DNA from: Amblyornis subalaris
Taxonomy: Eukaryota > Chordata > Aves > Passeriformes > Ptilonorhynchidae
Direction of reading: 5' to 3'
Length of the DNA: 64,000 bases
Assembly (NCBI GenBank): GCA_018881555.1
Contig: JACAXG010000239.1
Span: 620,001 to 684,000 of the forward strand
The notes beneath the pieces are model-generated. The model had not been told where the DNA came from. It made no database searches and saw only the letters and a list, made by a program, of their open reading frames with translations. Below are positions 36,701-48,785 of the stretch, in pieces. Position numbers and translations under genes: made by a program. How positions within the stretch are numbered: position 1 is the first letter of the stretch; each line of letters begins with the position of its first letter.

Positions 36701-38584
36701 ATAGAGACTCTGCCCATAGACTGTATGAATCTACTCAGTCTTCGAATAAATTATTCAAGTTATTTCAAGGCAGGATTAAATTATAGCAAAGCAAGCATTT
36801 TCATGTATTCTTGTACATTGACACTCTGAGGGGCCTTTTGTTTCAAAACCATACTTATGAATCAGATCAAGAACAAACACAAATTCTATGGATCAAAGAG
36901 GATGAGTACAATGCCCTCTGACGTGTCACTAACCAAATGAAAACATCTGACAGCAGCTGTGAATTTTGAATGATGCTCAGGTGAGCCTCACTAGAGTTCA
37001 AACCTGGATATCATCCATAGGTTAAAGACAACACAGCCTAATGGCCTCACTGTGTTTCTCACCAGCCTGAGCATGAGAAGGGACTGAGGGAACAAAGTGT
37101 TGATTCACAGCAGTGAACCTTTGAAGCTGGTGATGAATTTTACAGTAGTACCATCTGGTCCTCTGGCGAGAAAAGTTCTGTCCCACTCACAGAGAACTGC
37201 AAGCTTTGATTTAAAAATGACTGATGACAAGTGAGGAGATGCTTAACCATCAGCTTTTCTTGGTTCCCTCTGAAAGAGGAGTTTGAGTATTCAGACTACA
37301 ACATTTCTAAGTTACTGACATGATGTATTTCCATTTTCAGCCAGTGATATGAAGCTTCTGAAGGATGCAGGACATCCAGGGGTGGCACAGGCCCATCTGA
37401 TGTAGAACACCTCACCTTCTTCATCCACAAAGGACTTAGCCAGTGCTCTGAATTTGAAAGATGCTCATGTCTATTGAAAATTTATACTTACTTCTGCTAA
37501 CAAATATTCAATACTTCTTTCAAATATTGAAGAATCATAAATACCTTTGGTAAAGGTACAAATGAAAGTAGAAAAATCCTTTTAAAATAGTATATTAACT
37601 TTAAATATTTGAATGTAAAGCCAAAGTCACACTACCACTACGTCCATTTCCTTGTCTGATATCAGGCATCTCTGAGCGGCTCTCAATATTGATGCAGCTA
37701 TCTTCACTGGTCAACCAAATGGCCACTGTTTTTTCAATAAGCAGGAAGAATAAGGCAATATCTTTCAAGCTGGGGAAAAGTACTTTCCTTCTGGGAAAGT
37801 TCCATCTTTCCCAGAAGAGGATCTCTTCTTGCACAGACTTGGCATTGGCTCTCTATTCCTCTATTACAAGAATTACAAGAGTGAAATAGACTGGAAAACA
37901 TCAGATCACCAAGGTCATGTGATGAATGAGGCTATTAGAGCAATTATATGAGTTTTATCTGTTTTGCTTTGTAAAATAAAATTTTAAGTAGGCTCATCTA
38001 TCTCACCACACCTGATTACTCTGGAGGTCAAACTTGCAGAAAACATTTAGAATGGTAACAGCAGAAAAATTGCACATATGGGCATCAGATTACTTGTAAA
38101 CACATTTTGCCTAGCCTGTACAAGGGAAGACTGAAAAACCCTGCAGTAAGGGTAAGATTTCCCTGACCTAAGAAAATCTATCAAATGTTTAAGAGTTTAG
38201 TTTAAGCCAACTCTCCAGGCGTATTCTGTAACCAAGGAAAAGAGCCAGACCCTTACAATAAGAATAATTTCCTCATAAAATAAGGGTCTAAAATAGGTGA
38301 GAAGAATCAGTCCCTGCAGATTTCCCTCCCTCTCCATTGCCCATAGAGCAAGTGCAGATGTTGAGTTCAGACACAACACCTAACATTTTGGTAGACGAAA
38401 TTATCCCACTCCCGGTGACTGAGCAATGGCACTTAGCATTTCATGTTGATGGCGTCAAGTGATTCACACTGGAAGACACAACTGGAATTGTGTCAAATGA
38501 GTTCTGCAGTAACTGCACCCACCCTGAAAAGGACCCAGGCTTCACATCGCTCAGCTCTAGGAATGCACAGCAAACCTCTTGCAG
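30768..38584. other. Intergenic AT-rich stretch, no gene recognised
   Basis: Mostly AT-rich with no frame above about 106 codons and no recognised repeat family. Some segments (34380-34700, 36480-36640) have the even, non-repetitive look of slowly evolving non-coding DNA, which only a cross-species alignment could confirm. Confidence 0.55.
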
Positions 38585-39186
38585 TCTGGAAAGCCAAGCT
38601 CATATGGGGCTGCATCAGCAGAAGCACAGCCAGCAGGTTGAGGGAAGTGTTTATTCCCTTTGGTTTAAGAAGGGAAGCTCCTCTCAAGTTCTATGTCCCA
38701 CTCCAGACTCCTCTGTGCAAGCAACACCAACAAACTGGAGGAAGTCCAACAGAGGGCTATGGAGGTGATTAAGGAGCAAGAGCAAGGAGGGACGTCCAAG
38801 AAGAGGCTGAGGGAAGAGAGATTTTTCAGTCTTAGGAAGGCTAAGAGAAAATATTATTACTGTTTACAACTACTTAATGAAAGGATATGGGGAAATAGAG
38901 CCAGACTCTTCTCAGTGGTGCACAGTGGATGAATGAGTCACAAGAGACACAAATAACAGCAAGGGAAATATAAAATAGTTATAAGGAAAAAATCTTCATA
39001 ATGAGAGTGGTCAAACACTGGAAAGTGCTGTCTAGAGGGGCTGAAGATTATCCATCCTTGGAGATATTCAACATTCAACTGAGACAGGCTCTGAGCAACC
39101 TGACCTAAGTTGGGTCTGCTTTGAGTAGAAGGTTGTGCTAGATGATCTCCAGGCATCTCATCTAATCGAAATAATTCTATGACTCG
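38585..39186 (+). mobile_element. CR1 LINE 3' fragment
   Basis: The plus-strand match to CR1 begins near 'gaaagccaagctcatatggggctgcatcagcagaag'. It continues through 'aacaaactggaggaagtccaacagagggctatggaggtgatt' and 'ttggagatattcaacattcaactgagac', then 'gctagatgatctcc', and ends with AATAATTCTATGACTC. Internal deletions and substitutions have destroyed the reading frame. It is an old, 5'-truncated copy of a different CR1 subfamily from the one at 62673. Confidence 0.85.
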
Positions 39187-40349
39187 ATGCAATTGTAGTG
39201 GGGGAAAAAAATAGAATAATGAAAGTGAATTGTATGGTTTTTTTAAAGAATGGTATGGAATGTGATACTGAAAAGATTGGGTGATATACAAATGCATGAT
39301 AGTGATTCAGGTAGGGTTATGTGTGCAGGATCGATTTCACTTAAATTTAGCTGTCCAAAATGTCAGTGTGCAGTCTCATAATGGAGACTACACTTTCCTC
39401 TGTAATTAAAAAACCAATCTTAAGGATGGGAATTGCCTGAGTTATTTTAAACACTCATCTTACAATGCAGTGATTCTACCTGGATTTCAGTCTTCTTTTT
39501 GAAAGATCCTAGATAACTATCTTGGACTAGACACTACCTTTCAGGTAGTTATTGAGGAGGATAAAACCCATTCTTGTGTAGAACAACAGAAATATAGATA
39601 TATTCAAAGAAATATATAAATTAGTGACAAGAGTTATTAAAAGTCATTGTAGGAGAGAGGAGAGTCAAAGTAACAAACACAAAGGTACAAAAATGTTCCA
39701 TGTCCTTTCTCAACTTATGCTGGACTTTCAGCAAAACCAAAAAGCAGGAGTCAAGATGTTAAGAGATATGTTTTCTTCCCACAGTACATAACATAGTGGA
39801 GTTAATTGCCAACAGGTGGCACCAAGCCAAAGAGAAAATACAAATTAAATTTTAACACCACCTTTTCTGAAATTTTATGTTCTTAAATAATCCCAGAAAA
39901 AATTACTTTGTCAATGCTGAAATTAAGAAATAACCAGCAACAAATCAAACACATATTAATATAATAAACTGTACAAAATTACTTTATCAAACAGCAGAAC
40001 AAAATAATCAGTTGAAGATAATGTACTTTGGCTAATAAATAAAACTAGAAAAGCTCCCAGACTAGCGGCAGGAACATAACCCAGCCTCTTCTCAACAGCC
40101 ATATCAAATAGACAGCACACTGGTAGTTACATTAAATTAAAAACAAAAACCAAAACTCATCCATCACAGTACAAGCTACTTATTGAGATGAACTAGGAAA
40201 TTCCTTGCGTATTATCACATAGATGGTCTGCTCTCCAAAATATCTGCTCCTGATCACTCTGTTGTTAAAGCTAAATACTAAATTAAATAGACCAAAATTT
40301 AAAGGTATGATCTACTGTAGAAATTGTTATGTTTCTGTGTTTAAATCCT
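39187..40349. other. AT-rich stretch, nothing recognised
   Basis: No gene or repeat family was identified between the CR1 fragment and the LTR pair. It is AT-rich, with an A-rich run near 39201. Confidence 0.55.
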
Positions 40350-40450
40350 GCCCCTGACTGGATGCCAAGTGTCCACCAAAGCTCAACAGTTACCATCATG
40401 GGCAAAACAGACTGAACTTGGGGAAATTAATTTATTGCCAATATAAAATA
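40350..40450 (-). mobile_element. Inverted fragment of the LTR family, internally deleted
   Basis: Read in reverse, this short piece carries two parts of the LTR 3' region found in the neighbouring copy. The stretch ATTGGCAATAAATTAATTTCC and the 'ccaag...ctgttttgcc' segment correspond to 40791-40840. The 'ctttggtggacacttggcatcc' part corresponds to about 40936-40965. Roughly 80 bp between them, equivalent to about 40857-40935, are missing. It lies about 16 bp before the start of the plus-strand copy. Confidence 0.75.
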
Positions 40451-40465
40451 GGCTTGCATAATGAG

Positions 40466-40976
40466 TAGAGGAGGCCTCGCTGAAGCAGGTTTGCTTGCAG
40501 GACATTTAACCCCATGGGGGACCCACGCTGAAGCAGTTCGTGATGAATGGCAGCCCGTGGGAAGGACTCATGTTGGAGTAGTCCACTGAGGACTGTCTAC
40601 TGTGGGAGGGATCCCATACTGGAGCAGGGGAATAGTGTGAGGAATCCTCCCCAACAACAGAGACAACATGTGATGAATGGTGGTAGGAAGAGGCAAAGTA
40701 TTCAGGAGTAAAGTTAAGCCCAGGAAGAAGGAAGGGAAGGGGAGAAGGTGTTTCAAGATTTAGTTTTTAGTTCAACCCTACTCTGATTTGATTGGTAATA
40801 AAATAAATTAATTTCCCCAAGTCAGGTCTGTTTTGCCTGTGACAGTAATGGCTGAGTGATCTCTTGCTGTCCTTATCTTGACCCACAAGACTTATATTTT
40901 CTCTCCCCTGCCCAGCCGCAGAGGAGCGATACAGGGGCTTTAGTGGACACCTGGTATCCATCCAGGGTCAACCCCT
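40466..40976 (+). mobile_element. 3' half of an LTR, same family as 8678-9746
   Basis: The copy starts inside the element at 'gaagcaggtttgcttgcagga' and carries the tandem 'gggggacccacgctgaagcag' type repeats. It then has GATTTGATTGGTAATAAAAT (the LTR poly(A) region), 'cttatcttgacccacaag' and the terminal 'acctggtatccatccagggtcaaccc'. The 5' half of the LTR, including any TG start, is absent. It shares orientation with the solo LTR at 8678. The end is near 40976, and no internal retroviral genes adjoin it. Confidence 0.85.
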
Positions 40977-43900
40977 CCCTTTATGGAAGTAGCAGCCTGC
41001 ATGTCCTACACAGCCTGTAGCAAAAGCTGAACAACTCCACGGATAAGCAGGACGACTACGGCATGAGGACCCCTCATATGTGAACAAAACAAGGTGTAAA
41101 AGAGACTTCTGCATCATTCACTTCTGCTTCATTTCTGTCTCTCTTCTCCCAGGCTCTCCTAGGCACTTGGTATGAAGTTCAGTGCTGCTCAATAACATGT
41201 CAGCGTGCATTGGAACCTTTCACTTAAGAAATTATTTCAAAGTTCAAAAAAATACCATAAAGTTTCAAGAGTAACAATCTGTTTAAGTGAGTGGTAGAAA
41301 AATTTACTTATAATCTTTTACCATAAACACTGTGACAAACCCTTCCTGAATATGAGATTATTGCTATCAATTATTGCATGTCTAGGTAGCACTAATAACT
41401 GGGCCAGCCTTCCCACTCATCACAAACTTGAAGACCCTATGTAACTTTTTCTTTATAGTCTGTTATATCCTCCTGTTTTGTGCCAAAATTTGAAGAGGCA
41501 GCAAAGACTAAGAAATAGGATATGTCTGGGATAATACCTAGTCTGATATGAAATTTATGGAAGTGTGATTTTTATTTTAATAAAAGTGGTAATAAATCAT
41601 ATATGGTGTCTGCCACGCATCACAGATGATACAAGATTTGCCTATATAGAATCCAAATGTTCCCTTGCTGCAATTCACACGATAGGTTGATGTCTCTGTG
41701 ATCTCTGGATACTTTTAAGAGATGTTTGTGGGGGTTTTTTAAGTCAGATATGCGTGTCACAGGAATTTTGCAAAGTCAAATTAGCAGGCTGGAATACTTG
41801 TAAATATATTTTATCTGACATACAATTTGCAAGTCCATGCAATATTTTTCCTCTTCCTCAGCCATGTAAAAAATTTGTATTTTACTACTTATTTTGACTA
41901 ATAAACATCCATATTCTGTGGAATCTTAAAGATTAAACCCAGACAAGAGTCACTTCGATTCAGTTTTTTAATGTCCTGCACCAATTAAGGCATTCAGATA
42001 TTGCCGATCTCCATTATAGACAATGCTAAAGAAAAATATTCTCCCCACTCATCCTATTTGTCAAAATTTAACCATTTCAAGTAGTGCTGTTTGACTGAGG
42101 TTTTTTAAAAGTTAAAATTATTAAAAACAAACTAAAAAAAGGGTTGAAAAATCCATAGAACTTCCTGTATTTGACTTTCCATCTAATTTATTGAAAGTTT
42201 TCCAATAACAAAATCTGGTATTTTAAATGTTGAACATTTGAGAGGATTTTAAAAATTTTTTGAACACCCCCGCCCCCAGAAATGAAAATAGAACTTAATG
42301 TAGCAATAATTGTCAATGGATTACTAAGACCATTAACAATTTGCAACTCAGAAAAGAACTGTATGGCTGCAGGATGTATAGTAACCAAAAGGAACAGAAA
42401 AACATGAGTACCAATATATCCATGTGAGATCTTAGCCAAAACAATGACCAATACCCTCCCTGGTCAGGAAAGATCAATCTAAGCTGCAGCAGATAATGAG
42501 TCTATCTAGAACTTACAGGTTAGTGAGCAAAATGGCATATCAGCTTTCCAAGGAAAGAATACAGATTTGCTGTAGCAGAATAAATGAAGAAAATAATGTG
42601 CCTTATTTCTCAGGATATGGTTGTTGTTTAGAAGTTATTTGAGAGGAAGGGACAGGCAGGAAAAAATGTTTAGATACAAGGCAACACTCACATTAAAACT
42701 CAAAAACTTGCCATGAATGCACTCTGAACATAAATTAAAAGAAGGGTTTTGACCATCAGAGGAAAATTTCTGCCTGAATTCCTATTAGAAAGTCTGGAAA
42801 CAAACCTACCTCCTTTTAAGCTGCAGATTCAGCAGTTCAGAATACATGCTGTCTTTGACATTAAAGACTTGTGCAAAATGTTCTGAGGATTTACAATCTT
42901 CTGTAGTCCTATGAAATTGCACTCAGAAAACCGCATTGCTTAACTGCAGTAAATTGAAAACTAAAACTTTCAACCATTTCTTAGTGCTTTTGCTACAGAA
43001 GGAATCATTTAATGAGAAAAACATGGTACCTAAATAGGACTACCATGATAGCACAGTCAATCTTGAACAAAATAGTATTTCTGAGGTCATTTGCATTGCC
43101 ACCATTCACCTGGTGTTACTCAGAAAACTCATGCATCTCTAAGACTTTGGCTCGGGATTCTTCACATGTTTATTTGCCTGTAGGGGAACATGCTCATGGA
43201 CTTTGCTTCACTGCAGCAGAAATTATAATTAAGTATAATTGCAGCTTCAGAGAAAAATCAATCCATAAGGTACTGATACTATTACTAATAATTCTTGTAC
43301 TTGAATGTATTGAATCTATTGTTCTGCAATTCCGTGTTAGTGCAATGTGAGCGTAATTTTTCCTGGAACCAGCATTATAAAATTCCTTACAAGAGGTACA
43401 TTCTTAACATATAAAAGTAACAAACTGTCACCAGGGAATTAATAAAGTTATTCTGGAAAAGGCCAGTATTTCACATTATATGCAGGTACATCCATTAGGT
43501 GCAATTAAAAGGTCTAGCTGGTTTGCCTGGGATCTCTGGGCACCAGTAAAAACACATTCAACCCAAGTTATCTGTAAAAATTTTGTGGACAGCCTCATAC
43601 GTGACTGTTGTGTCTGCAAACACAAATTATCACAAGCTGCAGATGTCACAGCATGGTTTACCACCTGAGATGCGAGTGCACCTTGAAAAGACAGCTCTAG
43701 ACCCTTGAGGCCAAAAGGTAAAAGAAGAGATTCAAAAGACAATAATATTATGATTACAGGAAGCAAAAGAAAAAAAAAAAACCAGGAATCTCCCTCCATG
43801 ATTATTTGAGAAATTATAAAAACCTTTTGTTAGAGCTGGGGGAAGATAATGTCTGTGGGTAGAGAAAATACTCTTTCTGGGCCACAAGATACATCTGGAC

Positions 43901-46900
43901 AAAATGGAGAGGCTTCACCAGATCTGAAACAGCAGAGAATAGTTCAAGTTCAGTATTGGCTTAGGACCTGACAGGACAAGCAGACTCATGTCCACTAATA
44001 GAAAGACTTCAAAAACAAAGCAGATGCATATAGTCATATTTCTGGCAAACAAACAAAGGGGCCAGCCTTTCAACAGCAGTATCTACTGAAGGCTGGGCTG
44101 TTGNGGAATATGGTTTCAAATAATTTATTTACACAAGACAAGATTCTGATCTTGTTAGACTGGTGAAAATACAAAGTAATTCCGAAAGCTTCTAGTCTGG
44201 GGTTCAAAACCTTAATATCAGGGGAAAAAAAAAAAAGGAGATCTCCTTTTTCAATAATATTGACACAAGAATTCTGTTTGATCTTTGTGGAATATGCTTC
44301 AAACATTGTTTCATTTTATTAAATAGGAAGAGTTTTATTTTTTTCTACTTTTTNAAGGACCATCTTTATTACTTGTTCGCTTTTGCTGTCTCACTATTCC
44401 AAATCACTTGGAGTTTTCTATTTTCTGGTTCCACCCTTCTCAAAGAATTTATAACAAAGTTTGTTGTATATGGAGATCAAAGCATTCATCATTAATCTAG
44501 CACAATTATCAGATGTGAAAAACAATGTAGAAAAAACACATCTGAAGGTTTCTTAAAAAGCAGGGTGTGTGGGAAAGAGGGAGACCAATTTGGCAGCTTG
44601 CAGTAAGACACAGACTGGCAGCTGCCTTTGCACCATTCCTTTGCACTGGGAATACCAGTTACATAAAATACGTATTCTTCCAGAACCTCTGAAGATGTCA
44701 CGAGCAGTTCCCAGGCCCCCCTCTAGCATCCCTTAGCCACACCAGCCATCCCTTTGTGCCTGGAAGCAATCGCACTGACCTCACCAAAATATTCCTCGTT
44801 CGTGTCTGTGGGTGCTCTGTAAAGTGTACCTGCAAGGTTTGACCCAAACTCCACTTGCTGGAAGCTCTTTGCCTGCCTGAGATGTATGGAAATGTCAGTA
44901 CATACACTGGAGCTGGGGAAAAGAGTGTCTGCAGCCAGGCCTCGTGCCCCAAGGCGAGGCAAGGGGCTCCCCAGCACTGGCCAGGCAGCACTGACCGGCT
45001 CCAGGCTGTGCTGCTCCAGCCCATGGCTCTCCTCCGCAGTCTCTCTGCCCGGCCCCGATGCTGGAGCCCAGCCTGGCGGCTCCCCAGCGGCTCTGCAGGC
45101 AGGAATCCCACTGGTATCTCTGACGAGCTACTTGAAAATGAGACAGCCGCCTCTACAAACTCGTCCTCAATTTCTATTGAATGATTGATTGTTTTTAAAC
45201 TAGTGCATTGTATATTTTGGGAAAGAATTTATGATTTACCAAAAAATTTCCTGCTGAAATAAAGCCAAATGGAGACTGGTTTGGGCCAAGTTGCTCAATG
45301 TCCATGAACAAGAACATGTTTTTCTTTTTCTTCCTTTTTTGTTTTATGCATGCTTCTGGACTCATTTCATCAGCTGTCAGTAGTTAAATACCATTTCAGA
45401 GAAGGGTTTATTATTGTAATTTCCTCAATTATTCTGGTTTTTTCTGCTATGGTCTCCTGAAACAAAATCAGTCAGCTAAAGTAGTAATAAAATATTTTCC
45501 CCTGCTGCTCCTTTGCAAAGGGCCTAAGCCTTCAAGGTGCTGTATTTCTTGAGCCAGTTTATACTTTGAAGACCATAATCTTAACCGAGGGCTTTTTCCT
45601 GCATGCTCCACTACTGCTTTCCAAGGGATATCACTGACTTCTGCTCACAGCCAGCTCATGTCCCCGGACCATACAATGGCACAGCAGTGCATGATAACCA
45701 GGAAAGGAAACCAATGAGAAACAAAATGGAAAGCAAGAGCCGTTTTTTATCACATCAAGAAAGAAAAAAGAACAGATATAGTAAGAGGTGAAAGCAATCC
45801 AGGTTATATATATATTAGACAATGGATAAGCTTAAGCAAATGTAGGTGTTCCTCCAGGAGTATGTGTCTTTTGAAATATTAAATTAAATGTACATTAAAA
45901 TATTTGGAAAATTCTGGTTTTAAAGTTATATACCTTAGAGGAAAGAAAAGCAATTATTTTTCATGAAAGGCTAAGCAGAGTAGAACACACCCAGGGACAC
46001 ACTGGGCAAGCAGGGGCTGCTCTGACACCGTAGAGATCAGGGGAAGGCTCTTGCTGGACCTCATAGGGCCTTGGATGAGGATTCTGGCCATAAATGATGG
46101 TGGAACACGACAACACACAGCGACATCAGGCAGCCCTGGTGTTCCCTTGCCGCTCCCCCCACAGCGAGACTGGAACACAATGCGTGACAAAGGCACAGAA
46201 TGAGGCAGCCAAAAAATCATGAGCCTCAGATGTTTAGAGTTGACATCTGCTTCTGGCTCAAGCAATTTCTGTATTGAATTCAGTTGCCTTTCCTCCAAGA
46301 CACCCAACAACAGATAACCTCAATTTATGGGTTCCAATACGTTTATCTTAAACACAGGCAGAGATTATTTGGCGCTCCATGGAAATGCAACTATCTAAAA
46401 ATCAAAACTAAGCAAAATCTATTTACAGCTTTGTAACTGCTCTGTGAATCATGAATAACGAGGCCAATGTTTTCAGTGTCAAGACATTTAAAATCATGAT
46501 TCAGGCCTTGAAAACAAGCATTTGGCTATAAGAACTCAGTTTTGACAAAATAATAAAAGCTGGGGTTTTTTAAATTAATTTCTCCTATTTTGGCATTCAT
46601 ACCTCTGAAGCTATTAGAACTAGAAATTTACATCTTTAAAATGCAGCTGAGAATCTCCCTTGTTCACTTGGCACCAGGGGATAGAGCTTTTAAAGGAGCA
46701 ACCAGCAATTCTGAGTCCAGCAATAAATTTCCAACATTAGATTGTCTTTTCACTACTCCACATGGTTAAACAGGTACCAAGCATAGAGTCTCATATTGCA
46801 AACAGGTTGCACAGAAACAGTTCAGTGTGTTGGTGTTTCAGCATATGCATTTCACACACATAACTTTGCTGTCATCCAGAGAGGGGATAATGAAGTGTCT

Positions 46901-48299
46901 GTTGAAAACACCAGAAATTTTTCACTGTGTCTCAGGGCTTTGCATCATTCATACCTTCTGCTTGAATTTAATATTTAAAATTAATAAAAACCCAATAAAT
47001 AAATGTTGCACTTTACTGCAAAACTAGAGAACAGCAGAATTTACAGAACATTTGTAAATCAACACTTCTGCACTCTGTGCAGTGCCGCCCTCCCTCGTTT
47101 CCTTTGTAGAAGGTAAATTCACTGAGGCAGGCAAAGCTGTCAGTGCCTTTATGTTTGTACAGCATCCAGCACAGAGGAGATCTGATGGGGCAGTGTTGGT
47201 CCACTATGTTCAATTTGCTCTCACCTCTGCACTTCAAGGCTGCAGCAGGCAATAAAAGCAAAAGTGCCAAAATACTGCAAGTGTGCATAGTCTCACTTCA
47301 TTTCTAGCTTACCTGAAAGCAGAGGTACCAGGGACTTCGTGAGCTTCCAACAGTCCTAAGACACCCAGATTAGATAAACTGCAGATAAACATCTGAACAC
47401 TGTGATGTTTATCTACATGAAATCCAATCTTTTGAAGTTCATCTATCCTTTTCTCTAACTGCTGTTATCTGTTCCTTTGAGATGCTGCGTCCATCCCTAT
47501 CAAAGTTATGTAAGCTCCTTGTGATGCTCATAAACAGTTCCTCTATCATTTGTAAAAATGGAGCCTCTCATTAAATGCATTTATGACTTCAGCACTTGAT
47601 GCATACAATATTTTATTGGCTTTTTCTCAGAAATGCACATTTATTTTATCATCTGATACTTAAAATAAGTATTGCAAATAAATAAAGAAAAAAATCTGTG
47701 TACCACATAGAAAAAACCCCCAAAATATACAAAAGCATTAGCTATGCCAAGATTGCTTAATTCTGATTAGCAATGACCATTAAGCAATCATTTATGGATT
47801 TACTGTGAGTGTTCATAGATACTAATGGGTTTTAGAATTCCTTGGGAATCCTCAAAGGTCAAAGGAAGAAAATGAACTATGAAGTGATAAAAAATGTATT
47901 AGGTGACTAATGGACAGGTTGTATATAGAATGGTTCCAGCAGAAAACGTTGAATTTTACCGCTCAGATTTATGTAAAAGCAAATCTTGTGAGCAGTGGCC
48001 CTTCCCCACTGAAGAAACTAACTAAGAGAAAATTAAAATGCTTCATGGGGAGACATTACTTGGTGGGTTATTCCCTGTCACTAAGAATACATAGGATATG
48101 GCAAGGTCACTGATACGAAGTTAGCACTTATTTGATTTTTCTTTAGGTGGGTATCTTTTTGCTCTTTATTTAGCTTCAAGTTTCTTACCATACATTTACA
48201 TTTTTTGCCTATTTTTGCACTATTGCATTCTATGCAATTCAAGACTCAAAGCTCTTCCAAATTTAATGAACGTAGCTTTATACCACTTAGATTAAGGGT
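40977..48299. other. Intergenic stretch, no gene recognised
   Basis: AT-rich overall. Two GC-richer blocks stand out, 44698-45188 and about 45960-46260, each with frames of 100-137 codons on one or both strands but no similarity I recognise. The block at 46340-46500 looks like possible conserved non-coding DNA. No RNA gene is supported. Confidence 0.55.
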
Positions 48300-48785
48300 T
48301 GGGCCCGCACAGGAGAGAAGGGAGCTGTAAAAGCCGGCGGCCGCTCACACGCCTCCCTGCAGGCACGGTGTGAGGGTGTCAGCCCTGTGCCCCAGCGCTG
48401 CCCCGCGCCGCCACCGCACCCCGGAGCATCCCACGGGGCTGAAACCCGCGGGACGCGCCGGGCCGAGCGCTCAGCCGACACAGACTCACTCCGCGCTGTC
48501 GGGCGCGTTCAAGCGTTTCTGGCAGGGCGAGTCGGCGTCGGCAGAGCCGGGCCACAGGAGACCCCGGCGGGGCCGGGGGCCGGTGCCAGCCCAGCGCGGG
48601 TAAACAGCGCGCCCGGGAACGCGGGGCTGCTGTGCAGCGCATCCGGCGGGCGTGAGTCAGCCCTGCACGCACACGTTATTAATGACTCTGGAGCCCCGTG
48701 CGGGGCGAGCGTCCAGCTCGCGAGTGGCCCACAGAGTTTACTCAGCCCTCCTCCTGGCTGGAGTCACTTCGACCGTGAAGTATTC
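48300..48785. promoter_or_regulatory. Orphan CpG island
   Basis: A sharply bounded GC-rich block with dozens of CpG dinucleotides, sitting in AT-rich sequence about 45 kb downstream of TMEM74. It contains an AP-1-type TGAGTCA (48653-48659). Plus-strand donor-like words are CGG|GTAAAC (GT at 48600-48601) and GGC|GTGAGT (GT at 48652-48653). Long frames on both strands are Ala/Arg/Pro/Gly-rich, and the main plus frame starts with GTG, so coding is unlikely. CpG islands of this strength in vertebrates usually mark promoters, so an unannotated transcript, an alternative first exon or a distal regulatory island are all possible. It does not match a repeat I know. Confidence 0.7.
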
